From Myxococcales bacterium (GTDB lineage: Bacteria > Myxococcota > Myxococcia > Myxococcales > Myxococcaceae), in NCBI GenBank assembly GCA_003153055.1, contig PMBV01000272.1, positions 8,983-40,194 on the forward strand: 31,212 nt of DNA, in the 5' to 3' direction. Below are positions 8,411 to 17,571 of this stretch, one piece after another. The notes under the pieces are model-generated. The model was not told the DNA's origin and did not search any database. It worked only from the letters and a program-made list of their open reading frames with translations. The first letter of the stretch is position 1; every line of letters starts with the position of its first letter. A program made the position numbers and the translations under genes.

Positions 8411-8500
8411 ATGAGCGTCGCGGCGAAGCGGTTGTGGCAGGCCTTCGAGCTGGTGGCGATCGCGGAGGAGATGCTCCGCTCCCGCTCGTCCAGGCGCTGA
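8411..8500 (+). pseudogene. Possible remnant of a small Rv0078B-related antitoxin-like gene
   Basis: A 29-codon frame reads MSVAAKRLWQAF, ELVAIAEEMLRS and RSSRR before a TGA. The spacing of Trp, Phe, Glu-Leu and Ala-Glu-Glu-Met-Leu-Arg-x-Arg resembles, from memory, the start of short proteobacterial helical proteins annotated as Rv0078B-related antitoxins, which normally continue for about 40 more residues (R-HP...). Here a stop cuts it. It may be a decayed gene end, a tiny real protein, or chance. A hairpin (GCGGAG / CTCCGC) lies within it at 8462-8479. Confidence 0.25.
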
Positions 8501-8515
8501 TCGCGGGCTCGATAC

Positions 8516-10240
8516 CTAAATGGGCTCGAGCGCCCGGCCCTCGAGCACCTTCCCCAGGGCTTGGCTCAAGCTCGCGAGGGTCACCGGCTTGGTGAGGCAC
8601 CCGTTCATGCCCGCCTCGATGCAGCGGTCGAGCTCTTCCTTGAGCGCCGAGGCGGTGAGAGCGACGATGGGCACCTCGCACCGCGGCGCGTTGAGAGCGC
8701 GGATCCGCCGGGTGGCTTCATAGCCGTCGAGCTCGGGCATCTGGCAGTCCATCAACACGACATCGAATTGGGTCTGCTCGACCTTTCCGACAGCCTCCAG
8801 CCCGCTCGCGGCGGTGGTGGCGCGGTACCCGGCCTTCTTCAGGAGCGCCACGGCGACGAAGAGGTTCACCTCGTTGTCGTCCACCACCAGCACCGAGCGC
8901 CCGGCCCCGGTGGCGCTCGGTCGTGCGACCTCCACCGGCGCATCGGTGGGCTCCAGCGTGGAGCTCAACGGCAACGAGATGGTGAAGGTGCTGCCCTCCC
9001 CCCGAGCCGACTCGAGCTCGATGGTGCCGCCCATCAACTCGATGAGCTCTCTCGAGATGGCCAGGCCCAGACCACTCCCGGCGTAGCGACGGTTGGAGCC
9101 GGCCTCCGCCTGCTCGAAGGGCCGGAACAACCTCGCCTGCACCTCGGGCGCGATGCCCACTCCGGTGTCCCTCACCGCCACCAGGAGCCGAGCTCCCGCG
9201 CTGGTGACCTCCACGGTCACCTCGCCGGAGGGAGTGAACTTCAGCGCGTTGCCAACGATGTTGCCGACGACCTGCTTCAACCGCACCTCGTCGCCGAGGA
9301 TCCGACCGGGGAGATTTGGCCCCAGCCTGAGCTCGAGCGCGGGCCCACCGGGCTTGATGGTCGGGCGCAAGAGCTCGACCGTATCGCTGACGACACGAGT
9401 GAGATCCACCGGCACCGTCTCGAGGGGCATGCGCCCCGCGTCGAGGCGGGCAAAGTCGATGATGTCGTTGATGAGGGTGAGGAGCTGCTGACCCGAGCGC
9501 CGCATGACCCCGAGCATCGCGAGCTGCTCTGGGCGTGGATCGCTCGCGAGCAGCAACTCGGTCAGCCCGATGACGCCGTTCATCGGCGTGCGCAGCTCGT
9601 GGCTCATGTTGGCGAGGAACAAGGTACGGGCCCGGCCGGCCGCCTCGGCGCGCGCGAGCGCTTTCGCTCTCATCTCATGCCAGAGCAAGCCGAGCGCGGC
9701 ACACGACACCAGAAAGCTCTCCGCGCGTATGAGCGAGCTCGAGCGCGTCACCGGCTGGGCGGGCAGGAACCCCGGCTCGGGCACGAGAATCAGGAGCGAC
9801 CCCATCGTGACTCCGAGCGCGAGGCCGATGAGCCCGGGGCGTACGCCTCCGTAGAGCATTCCCGTGAGCGGCAAGATGGCGAGCCACATGGCCCACCCGG
9901 TGTGAGGCCCCTGCTCCGTCCACCCACCGAAGACGACGAGGAGCACAACCAAGCCCTGCAGCCCCCAAAAGCCGAGCGGGGCGCTCCGCGTCGCCCGCAG
10001 AAGCACACCCAGCAGCACAGCGAGCACACCGAAGGCGGCGACGAAGAGAGGAGTCAGGGGGTTGGCGAGGGCGAGGAGCGGGCCCGTCACGACGGCGATG
10101 AGCACCGCGACGACGATGGAGACCGCGGCGAAGCGGTGCCTCTGCTCGTCTCGGCCCGGCTCCGATGGAAAGAGCGCCAGCGACAGCGAGAGGAACCTCT
10201 CCCCTACGGAGGAAACCAGGTGGTGCCCCTTCTCCCACAT
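8516..10240 (-). CDS. Membrane-bound hybrid histidine kinase with C-terminal receiver domain
   Basis: This is an inner-membrane sensor kinase of 574 residues. The N-terminal part (~37-190) has about six hydrophobic helices and no recognisable extracytoplasmic sensor, so it may sense within the membrane. The HisKA domain has the phospho-acceptor His214 in [13 protein letters not shown]. The ATPase domain shows N-box NIVGNALKF (~327-335), G1 DTGVGI (~358-363) and G2 GSGLGLA (~388-394). The receiver domain (~449-570) has the acidic pair in VVDDNEVN, phospho-acceptor Asp498 in [16 protein letters not shown], and Lys551 in LTKPV. No Hpt domain or partner regulator lies beside it, so the downstream phosphorelay is unknown. 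No Shine-Dalgarno is evident before ATG 10240; a start slightly downstream is possible. It runs opposite to its neighbours. Confidence 0.94.
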   Translation of the reverse strand: MWEKGHHLVSSVGERFLSLSLALFPSEPGRDEQRHRFAAVSIVVAVLIAVVTGPLLALANPLTPLFVAAFGVLAVLLGVLLRATRSAPLGFWGLQGLVVLLVVFGGWTEQGPHTGWAMWLAILPLTGMLYGGVRPGLIGLALGVTMGSLLILVPEPGFLPAQPVTRSSSLIRAESFLVSCAALGLLWHEMRAKALARAEAAGRARTLFLANMSHELRTPMNGVIGLTELLLASDPRPEQLAMLGVMRRSGQQLLTLINDIIDFARLDAGRMPLETVPVDLTRVVSDTVELLRPTIKPGGPALELRLGPNLPGRILGDEVRLKQVVGNIVGNALKFTPSGEVTVEVTSAGARLLVAVRDTGVGIAPEVQARLFRPFEQAEAGSNRRYAGSGLGLAISRELIELMGGTIELESARGEGSTFTISLPLSSTLEPTDAPVEVARPSATGAGRSVLVVDDNEVNLFVAVALLKKAGYRATTAASGLEAVGKVEQTQFDVVLMDCQMPELDGYEATRRIRALNAPRCEVPIVALTASALKEELDRCIEAGMNGCLTKPVTLASLSQALGKVLEGRALEPI

Positions 10241-10515
10241 GTAGAAATCTAGCCAGCCCGGCTTGCCTTGGCCTGGTCTTCAACGTGTCCTGGACCACCT
10301 GTGGGCAGCGTGCGCAGGAGGTCGCCTCCTGGAGCCACGCAGGCGCAGCCCTCGGCATCGGGGTTCGGCCCCACCCCCGGCGACGGGTTCACCCACCGAC
10401 GCGCCGCCCTCACCTGCGCTCGAAGAGGGCGACGCGCGTGGCGCAGGGCTTGCTGAGCTCACTCGTATCGCGTCGAGCCGTGCTGTGCGGGCCTCGCGTC
10501 GTTGAGGAAGGCACC
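10241..10515. other. Divergent intergenic region, kinase / metalloprotease
   Basis: These 275 GC-rich bases lie between two divergent genes. No protein family is recognised in any frame. They must contain both promoters, but no convincing -35/-10 pair was found. GAGGAAGG at 10504-10511 is the Shine-Dalgarno of the downstream gene. Confidence 0.4.
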
Positions 10516-13500
10516 ATGAGATCTCGAGTCGCCCCATTCATTGCCTCGAAGCTGGCCCTCGCTTGCCTGGTGGCGGCCGCGGGCTGCGAGCTCATGCCCA
10601 CGGGCAGGACGGCGCCAACCAACCGGGATGAAGCTCCCAACCAAACTGCCGACTCCGGAGCTGTGACCTCCGACGATGCAGGCATGCCCGAGCCGGACGC
10701 AGGCGTGACAGCCTCCCCCGATGCAGGCGCTCCCTCGGTTGACTCAGACGCCGGTGTCGAGCCTACGTCCGACGCAGGAGCGTCGTCGCCCGCCGAGGAC
10801 GCTGGCTCCACGCCTTCCCTCGACGGAGGGCCGGCCCCCGCGGTCTGCGGAAACGGCGTGGTCGAGGCGGCGGAGGCGTGCGACGACGGCTCCCAGAATG
10901 GCGTCGGTGCCTGCCTCGTCTCGTGCGCGTGCCGGAGCGGCTACCGGAGCGAGGGGGGCGCCTGCTTGGACATCGACGAGTGCGCCACCGACAACGGCGG
11001 CTGCGGCGACGCTCGCTACACCGCCTGTACGAACCATGTCGGGGTTCCACAGACCTGTACAAGCATCAACCTCTGCGCCACGAACAACGGTGGCTGCGGC
11101 GACGCCCGCTACTTTTCCTGCACCACCCACGTCGGCGCGCCCCAGACCTGCGCCGGTGTCGACCTCTGCGCCACGAGCAACGGCGGCTGCGGCTCAAGCG
11201 CGGTCTTCGCGTGCTCGAACAACCTGGGAGCTCCACCGTCCTGCGAGGAGCGGCCCCTCATCACCCTGCACACCGACTGGTTGACCGGCTCGGTCGCGGG
11301 CCTCGATCCCGGCCAGAAGGCAACCATCACCTTGGGCAACGACGGCTACCTCGCCTCACGGGTGGTCGCCGCGGGGGAGTCCTACACCTTCTCGGGGGTT
11401 CCTGACGGGACGTACTTCCTGAAGATCGACCTCGCCGGCCACACCGTTCCCAAGGCGAAGCGTGTCGTCGTCGAGGCGGCGCTGGGTGCCTCCTTCGCAC
11501 TCGACCTCCTGACTCCTCCCCCGCCGCCGGGCGAGCCCGTCGCCATCGACTTCTCCACCGAGCCTTTGCCGTCCGACGTCTTCAGCTTCCACTGGGAAGA
11601 GGACGCGAGCCGCGCGGGTCGCAACCAGACCGCCTACGTCAACCAGCCGCCGGTGGTGCAGTTCCTCACCGAGTCGGTCCCGGTGCCAGACCTCGTGTCG
11701 GCCGATCGCCTCGCTCACGACTACAACATCATCCTGAGCGACGAGTCCAAGGCCTGGGACCAGGAGCACGCCTACCGGCTCCTCGAGACGCTCAAGGAGA
11801 TTCCCCAGCGCCTCCGGGTCGCGTCGGGGCTCCAGGACCTCGTGCCCTCGAAGTGGGTCCTGACCACCGCCAACCTCGCCGGCGACATCGTGATCCAGTA
11901 CGGCACCGACGGCCACACCGTGCTCGTCTCGGACGCCGCCTTCACCTACGCGACGCCGCGAATGGTGTCGCTCGACGGGGAGCGAGGCTCGTTCTTCTCG
12001 AGGCGCCTGCACCACGCGCTGGTGCGGTGGGTGACCCGTGAGGGCAGCGACGACGCGGCGGTGGAGAAGATCCTCACCGAGCGCTACGGCTGCACCACCC
12101 ACGTCTCGGACTACACCGCCCTCACCGCGCCGACCACGGGCGAGACGGCCGCCAGCTTCCAGGCTTTTCACCCGAACGAGCTGGTCGACCTCATCAACCT
12201 GTTCGAGGAGATGCCTCAAGGCTACCACGCGGTCACTGGCCTCAAGTACCTGCTGCGTCGCCGAGACGGCGTGCCCCACCCCATCTACCCGATCGCCCCG
12301 GCGGTGGCCTGGGCGCTGCCCACCCTGTTCCCCAACGGCAGCTACATCGAGTTCATGGAATCGGGCTTCACCGCCGACCCCGACGACGCGCACCGGCTCA
12401 TCCTGCACGAGAAGAGCCATTTCCTCTGGGGCTATGTCTTCGCTCCCGAGCTCAAGCAGGCCTGGTGCACCCTGGGCGGCTGGTACGTCGATCCGACGGC
12501 CCGCTCCGGCTGGTCCACCACCAAGGAGGTCGAGTTCGTCAGCGCCTACGCCCATGAGAAGAACCCCAACGAAGACATGGCTGAGTCACTGGCCTACTAC
12601 GTCCTCGACCCCGACGCGCTCCGCTCGCGCTCGTTGCCGAAGTACGAGTTCATCCGCGATCGCGTCATGCACGGGGCGCGCTACCTCGCGACCCTTCCTT
12701 CCAACCTCACCTTTCAGGTCTTGAACCTTCACCCCGACTACACCTACCCGGGTAAGATCAAGAGCGTCGACATCACGGTCACCGGCGCGCCGACGGCGGA
12801 CAAGGTGGCGACCATCGAGATTCAACTCAACACAGCCCAGAATGTCTTCGCTGGCGCCAGCAACGGCAACCTGCGTCTCTACAGCCCGATCGGGACCTAC
12901 CTCGATGTGTGGCTCTACCCGACCACCGCGGAGGGCACGGTTTTGCGAGGCGTGGTGCCCATCAGCAAGTACGCCAAGAGCGGCCTGTGGAGGCCCGATC
13001 AGATCGTCATCAACGACAAGGTCGGCAACCAGCGAATGGAGGCACGAGCGACTTCGGCTGGCGCCTGCAGGTGGACAACGCGCTCGAAGACGTGACGCCG
13101 CCTCAGTACGTGCCGGGCTCGATTCGCGTCGAGATCGTTCCCGATGTCGTCACCGAGGCCGACGGCCCCCACCCGGTGCACCGCGCGCACATCACCTGGC
13201 TGGTGAACGAGAACCGCACGATGGGTGACGGCTATTCGGTTCACGCGTACTTCAACATTCCGGGGAGCTACTCACACCAGAACTGGGGCGTCGTCAACTC
13301 AGCCACCTCGCTCGCCGCCGTGGACATCACCCTCACGGACTTCGACCTGTCAGGCATCTACGGCGTGCCGTCGATCATGATGATCGACGCCGCGGGAAAT
13401 CGCACCACCACGGTCTTCGCCAACGGGCCGGGGTACGAGGCCGTCACCAGCGCCGCCGTCGTCACCACCAACCCAGACACCCAGGCCCCCGAGGTCTCGC

Positions 13501-13886
13501 TCAACGAGGTACCCGAGCAGGGGCTCCATCAGATTCAGATCTCGGCGCAGCCGACGCACCCCGAGGCACCTGACGGTGAGACGCTCGTGACCATTCGGTA
13601 CCAGGCGCGCGACGACAAGTCTGGCCTGGGGCAGGTCGTCTACCGGCTCTTGGACCCGCAAGGCCTGTCACACCGCGACTACCACTACCACGACAACTTC
13701 TACACGACCTTCTTCCAGGGAGACCCCACCGCGTGGAAGGACTACACGATTCATCTCGTGCTCCCGACCGGCTCGGCGCCAGGCACCTGGGGCCTCCAGG
13801 AGCTGGTGGTCTCGGACAAGGCTGGGAACCAGCAGCTCTACGACTTCGTCGAGATCATGCACTTCGAGGTGTCGGCCGCGCCCTGA
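10516..13886 (+). pseudogene. Large lipoprotein zinc metalloprotease (HExxH), split by a one-base frameshift
   Basis: The N-terminal signal MRSRVAPFIASKLALACLVA ends in lipobox AAGC (Cys24), followed by a long Asp-Ala-Gly linker. A Myxococcota cysteine motif comes next (CGNGVVEAAEACDDGS), then three EGF-like units of the form C-T-NGGCG.....C..H-G-P-TC (~150-245). A carboxypeptidase-regulatory-like beta segment follows (SVAGLDPGQKATITLGNDG). The protease core has HEKSH at 631-635 and a downstream EDMAE near 686-690, the layout of a gluzincin (zinc from two His plus Glu). Beta-sandwich modules end the protein. The frame shifts at about 13036-13041: the first frame stops at 13095, and homologous sequence (GTSDFGWRLQVDNALEDVTPPQ) continues in another frame to 13886. 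Inserting one base restores about 1123 residues. This is either sequencing error or real inactivation of the C-terminal modules; the protease core itself is intact. Confidence 0.85.
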
Positions 13887-13931
13887 GTACGCTCCCTCAC
13901 GGGCAGGCAACAGCCACGGTTCCACACCCGG

Positions 13932-13949
13932 CCCGGCTGGGACCGGGCT
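13932..13949 (+). terminator. GC hairpin after the metalloprotease gene
   Basis: GCCCGG / CCGGGC forms a perfect 6-base stem with a 6-base loop, about 45 bases past the stop codon at 13886. No T-run follows. It is a weak terminator candidate only. Confidence 0.3.
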
Positions 13950-14116
13950 CGACGCAGTTGCTGGCCGCCGAGGCGCTGGGACAGTTGTAGAAGGCCACGG
14001 CGCCCGCAACGGGTGCCAGTCCGTGGCCATGCTCCGCCGGAGGGCCGCTCGAAGGGCATTCGTCTCTGACCGGAAAGGAAGAGGAATCTCCGGGAACTCG
14101 GTGCCACACTCCGACT

Positions 14117-14126
14117 GGGAGGGGAG
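14117..14126 (+). promoter_or_regulatory. Strong Shine-Dalgarno for the flavoprotein gene
   Basis: The purine run GGGAGGGGAG ends 6 bases before ATG 14133 and fixes this start. Confidence 0.6.
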
Positions 14127-14132
14127 CCCGAG

Positions 14133-16304
14133 ATGGCTGATGACCATGAGACGAGGAGCAAACCGGGCCCCACGGGGCGATCCGGCGTCCGGTGGGAAAA
14201 CTGGGTCCACGAGCAGGGCTTCGTGCCCGCGCTGGCCTTCCCGGTCAGCACCGAGGAGGAGGTCGCGTGGGTGGTGCGCCGGGCCGTTGAGGAGGGCGAG
14301 CGGGTCCACGCGGCTGGCGCGGGCCTCTCCTCTTCGCCGCTGGTGGCCACCGATGGCTCCCTCATCGAGACGGCGGGGCTGAGCGACGTCACGATGGTGC
14401 CTGACGACACGCTCCCCACGGGAGTAGGCCGCTGCGTGCGGGTGCTCGCGGGCACGCGTCTCGACGCCCTCTCGGCCGCGCTCGACGCTCACGGCCTCGC
14501 AATGCCGACGCTCGGCAGCTCGTCACGCGAGTCCATCGCCGGCGCCGTCGCCACCGGGACCCACGGCTCGGGAGTGGGCTTCGGCTCCCTGGCGGATCTC
14601 GTGCGCTCGGTGGATCTCGTCGACGGTCTGGGCCAACGCTGGAGAGTCGAGCCATCGAAGGGCTTCACCCGGCCAGGCACGGAGCCGCGCGGCGTTCGGC
14701 GGAAGGATGACGACGACTGGTTCCACACCGCCGTGGTTGGGCTCGGCGTGGCTGGCATCGTCACCTCGCTCGTGCTCGAGGTGCGTGACGCCTTCGACCT
14801 CGAGGAGCGGCGCACCCTCACCACCTGGAAGAGCCTGCTGGCCTCGCCCGACACCCACGGCGACATCGAGCGCGCCGCCCACTACGAGATTTGGCTCAAC
14901 CCCTACGCCGACCGCCCCGGGGAGAACACGGCGCTCGTCACGATGCGCTCCGTCGCGCCGGCCGGAGCCTCCCGGCGACCGCGACCCGAGCCCTGGCTCC
15001 TCGACCTCGGGCTGGTGCGGAGCGGGCTCGCCCTCGTGCTCGACGCGATTCCCTCGCTGGTCCCTTGGGCCCTCGATGCCGCCCTGGCCAGCCAGGTGAC
15101 GCCACGGCCGTCAGTCGACGCCTCGTACCGGCTCTTCGACTCGGGGCCCATCAACCGCATGCCCGCGGTGTCGTCCGAGTGGCTCTTCCCCTTGGCGAGG
15201 TGGAAGGACGCGGTGAGCGCGCTCCTGGCAGAGGCAGCCACGCTGCGCACGCGCCCCCAAGCCGTCGGCGGGTGCCCCATCGGAGTCCGCTTCGTGGGAG
15301 CCAGCCCTCACTTCCTGGCCATGAGCCAAGGCGAGCCGGGTGAGCGCTTCTGCTCAGTGGAGGTGCCCCTCTTCTCGACGGAGCACGACCGGCGAACACT
15401 GCAGTACCGGTATGAGCTCCTCGCCACCCGGCTGGGAGGCCGCCCGCACTGGGGCAAGCACCACCGGGCTCGGCCGATGAGGTTGGCGCGACGGTACCCC
15501 GAGGCGCCCCGCTTCCTCCGGGCCCGCTCCAGCATCGACCCCGACGAGCGCTTCGCCAACCGGAGCGCGCACGCCGAGGGCCTCACCGCGCGCCCCGTGC
15601 CTCTGCCGGTGCTCGGGGCGATCAACGTCTACGACTCGACCGTGGCTCGCGCCGTGCTCGACCTCGGCGCGGCCCCGACAACGATCCAGGTGGACACCCG
15701 GCGCTTCGACGTCTCGGCCTCCGCAGCCGACGTCGCCCGCGCCTTCCAAGACGTCCTCGAGCAACCAGGCCGGCTCATCGCTCGACGCTTCGAGGTGCTC
15801 CGCGAGCGCGGCCGAGAGGGCCAGCCGTTCGTCCTCGGCGAGCGGTTCCAGGGCCGCTTTGCGCTCGATGCCCAGCTCCTCGAAGACACCCGGCCCCACC
15901 CGTCGCTCTGGGCTCGCCTGCTGCGGGCCCTCGGGGTGCGAGACGCGCTGCGAGCGTTGGAGAATGAGGGGTTGAGCAACTACGGGCAGATCACCCAGCT
16001 CGACCTCGAGCCGACTCCAGGCCAGCCCTTCTCCATCGCCTACGCCTACCTGACCGGCACGCCCTTCGCTGGCCACAGCCGCTTCACCGTGACGCCCACG
16101 GGCCCCGGCCGATGCCACTACGTCGAGCAGCTCACCTTCCAGCCGCTCGATGTCGTGAAGCAAGCCATCATGGCGACCATCGGGCTCCGCCTGCACAACC
16201 ATGTCGTCTTCGGGCAGGTGGAAGCAGCGGCCGACTGGCTCGACGTCGACTTCGAGCCGCTCGATCTCCACGACCTCGGCACCGCCACCGGGCCTCTACC
16301 TTGA
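14133..16304 (+). CDS. Aldonolactone-oxidase-like FAD oxidoreductase fused to an extra C-terminal domain
   Basis: This flavoprotein has 723 residues. Residues ~20-215 match the FAD-binding (PCMH) half of the gulono/arabinono-lactone oxidase family: RWENWVHEQGFVPA, AAGAGLSSSPLVATDGSLIE, TLGSSSRESIAGAVATGTHG and VGLGVAGIVTSLVLEV. The sugar-oxidase half follows and includes RPHWGKHH at ~439. Where many members have a His covalently bound to FAD (GHS), this protein has Leu65 (GLS), so FAD is expected to be non-covalent, as in plant galactonolactone dehydrogenase. After ~500, where the family normally ends, about 210 residues follow that look like an alpha/beta ligand-binding domain, possibly SRPBCC/START type (RFTVTPTGPGRCHYVEQLTF). 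The substrate is unknown. Its 3' end overlaps the convergent DUF362 gene by 9 bases. Start supported by a strong Shine-Dalgarno. Confidence 0.88.
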   Translation: MADDHETRSKPGPTGRSGVRWENWVHEQGFVPALAFPVSTEEEVAWVVRRAVEEGERVHAAGAGLSSSPLVATDGSLIETAGLSDVTMVPDDTLPTGVGRCVRVLAGTRLDALSAALDAHGLAMPTLGSSSRESIAGAVATGTHGSGVGFGSLADLVRSVDLVDGLGQRWRVEPSKGFTRPGTEPRGVRRKDDDDWFHTAVVGLGVAGIVTSLVLEVRDAFDLEERRTLTTWKSLLASPDTHGDIERAAHYEIWLNPYADRPGENTALVTMRSVAPAGASRRPRPEPWLLDLGLVRSGLALVLDAIPSLVPWALDAALASQVTPRPSVDASYRLFDSGPINRMPAVSSEWLFPLARWKDAVSALLAEAATLRTRPQAVGGCPIGVRFVGASPHFLAMSQGEPGERFCSVEVPLFSTEHDRRTLQYRYELLATRLGGRPHWGKHHRARPMRLARRYPEAPRFLRARSSIDPDERFANRSAHAEGLTARPVPLPVLGAINVYDSTVARAVLDLGAAPTTIQVDTRRFDVSASAADVARAFQDVLEQPGRLIARRFEVLRERGREGQPFVLGERFQGRFALDAQLLEDTRPHPSLWARLLRALGVRDALRALENEGLSNYGQITQLDLEPTPGQPFSIAYAYLTGTPFAGHSRFTVTPTGPGRCHYVEQLTFQPLDVVKQAIMATIGLRLHNHVVFGQVEAAADWLDVDFEPLDLHDLGTATGPLP

Positions 16305-17438
16305 CGTGGGTCGCACCGCGGCCATCTCCGTCAGCCGAGGCGGCGTGGCGCTGCCGGTGGAGGTCGTCGCCAATGATTCGATCGCCCGCACCACGACGTG
16401 GGCGAGCCTGAAGAACCACTGGAACCGACTGACTGGCTTGAAGCGCGGGTCCTGGTAGGCCGCCCCCAGACGCGACAAGAAGCGACTCACCCCATACCAC
16501 TCCTCGGTCACGTCCATCACCTTGACGACGATCGACCGAACGTTCTTCCAATCTGGCCAGGGCGTCATGTCGCCGTCGCGGCTGATGCGAATGGGGCCCC
16601 ACTTCGCCACCGCCTCACGAATCACGCTGTTCGTCATCGGGTCGACGTTCATCTTCTCACCCGCCACCCAGTCGAGCGCGAAGATGTTCTCCGAGGCCAG
16701 GAGCATGTGCGTGTGATTGGGCGAAGGGTCGCGGACATGACCGGTCAGCCCATCGCCGCTGACCCAGGCATCGAGAAACCCAAAGTGCACCGGGAAGTCG
16801 TGGGCCATCTCGATGGCGGCCTCGTAGAACTCGATGTTCTTGCCACGGCGCCTGCCATGATAGGCATGCATCTTGTCCCACTCCGGCAAGCAGCCATACA
16901 CGTTCTTGAGGCAGGCCGTGTAATAGCATTGCCAGTGGGTCTTGTTCTTGGCGAAGGAGATTCGGTAGTCCGCCTCCTTCCAGGTGCGCCCCACGACGTG
17001 CCGGCCGAGGACCCCCCCGTAGTCGTGGGGAACGGCCTCCTCGGTCATGCTGGCCACTCGATAGTTCTTCCCAGAGTACCCACACATCTCGGCGACGCGC
17101 GCGACCCTGCGGCCCACATAGGAGTAATTGAAGACATTCTCCGCCTCCACCACCGAGAGGGCGGTGAACCCCTCTCCCAAGAGCCGCTCGATGAGCGCCT
17201 CCACCAAGGCCGGGTCGGTGTAGACCGAAGACTCGTTCTCGGGCAGCGAGGCCGTCATGATGTTGGGTTTGACGGCGATGGTGAAGGCCTCCTTCGGCTT
17301 GCCGCTCAAGGCCCAGCGCGCCCGCACGTGCTCGACGAAGCCTGAGCGCTCGATGGCGGCGGCCATCGCCTCGAGCTTGTCAGTCCCTCCGACGAGAACC
17401 ACCCGAGCGTCTCTCGAATACACTGCGTGCTGCTCCAC
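16296..17438 (-). CDS. DUF362 domain-containing protein
   Basis: This 380-residue protein matches the DUF362 family. It has FTIAVKPNIMTA near residue 52, VEAENVFNYSYVGRRVARVAEMCGY, and the highly conserved block around FAKNKTHWQCYYTACLKN followed by VYGCLPEWDKMHAYHG. The family is found in many environmental bacteria and archaea, sometimes fused to ferredoxin domains, but has no established general function. No 4Fe-4S cysteine cluster or signal peptide is seen here, so it is probably cytoplasmic. The start is GTG at 17438, with GGAGGG six bases upstream. It lies downstream of the cytochrome gene in the same direction, but a large hairpin separates them, so shared transcription is uncertain. 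Confidence 0.88.
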   Translation of the reverse strand: MEQHAVYSRDARVVLVGGTDKLEAMAAAIERSGFVEHVRARWALSGKPKEAFTIAVKPNIMTASLPENESSVYTDPALVEALIERLLGEGFTALSVVEAENVFNYSYVGRRVARVAEMCGYSGKNYRVASMTEEAVPHDYGGVLGRHVVGRTWKEADYRISFAKNKTHWQCYYTACLKNVYGCLPEWDKMHAYHGRRRGKNIEFYEAAIEMAHDFPVHFGFLDAWVSGDGLTGHVRDPSPNHTHMLLASENIFALDWVAGEKMNVDPMTNSVIREAVAKWGPIRISRDGDMTPWPDWKNVRSIVVKVMDVTEEWYGVSRFLSRLGAAYQDPRFKPVSRFQWFFRLAHVVVRAIESLATTSTGSATPPRLTEMAAVRPTSR

Positions 17439-17512
17439 GTGAGCCCTCCGCGTCGTTCACCCGACGGTACCAGGGAATGTCGCGGGAGCAAGATTGGGCA
17501 CCGGCACCCGGC

Positions 17513-17562
17513 CTGCCGACGGCGGTGAGGAGGGTACGCGACACTCCCCACCGCGTCGGCAG
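17513..17562 (-). terminator. Long hairpin just after the decahaem cytochrome gene
   Basis: CTGCCGACGGCGGTG at 17513-17527 pairs with CACCGCGTCGGCAG at 17549-17562: 14 base pairs with a single bulged G and a 21-base loop. It begins about 10 bases after the cytochrome stop codon. No T-run follows on either strand, so the terminator role is inferred from position and stem strength. Confidence 0.5.
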
Positions 17563-17571
17563 CCACCCCCC

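Noticed and set aside
8561..10252. Long plus-strand open frame opposite the histidine kinase
   Set aside because: The composition is charged and repetitive with no domain; the kinase on the other strand has all catalytic boxes.
11356..12555. Minus-strand frame (399 codons) within the metalloprotease gene
   Set aside because: No family features; the opposite strand carries HEKSH and the other protease motifs.
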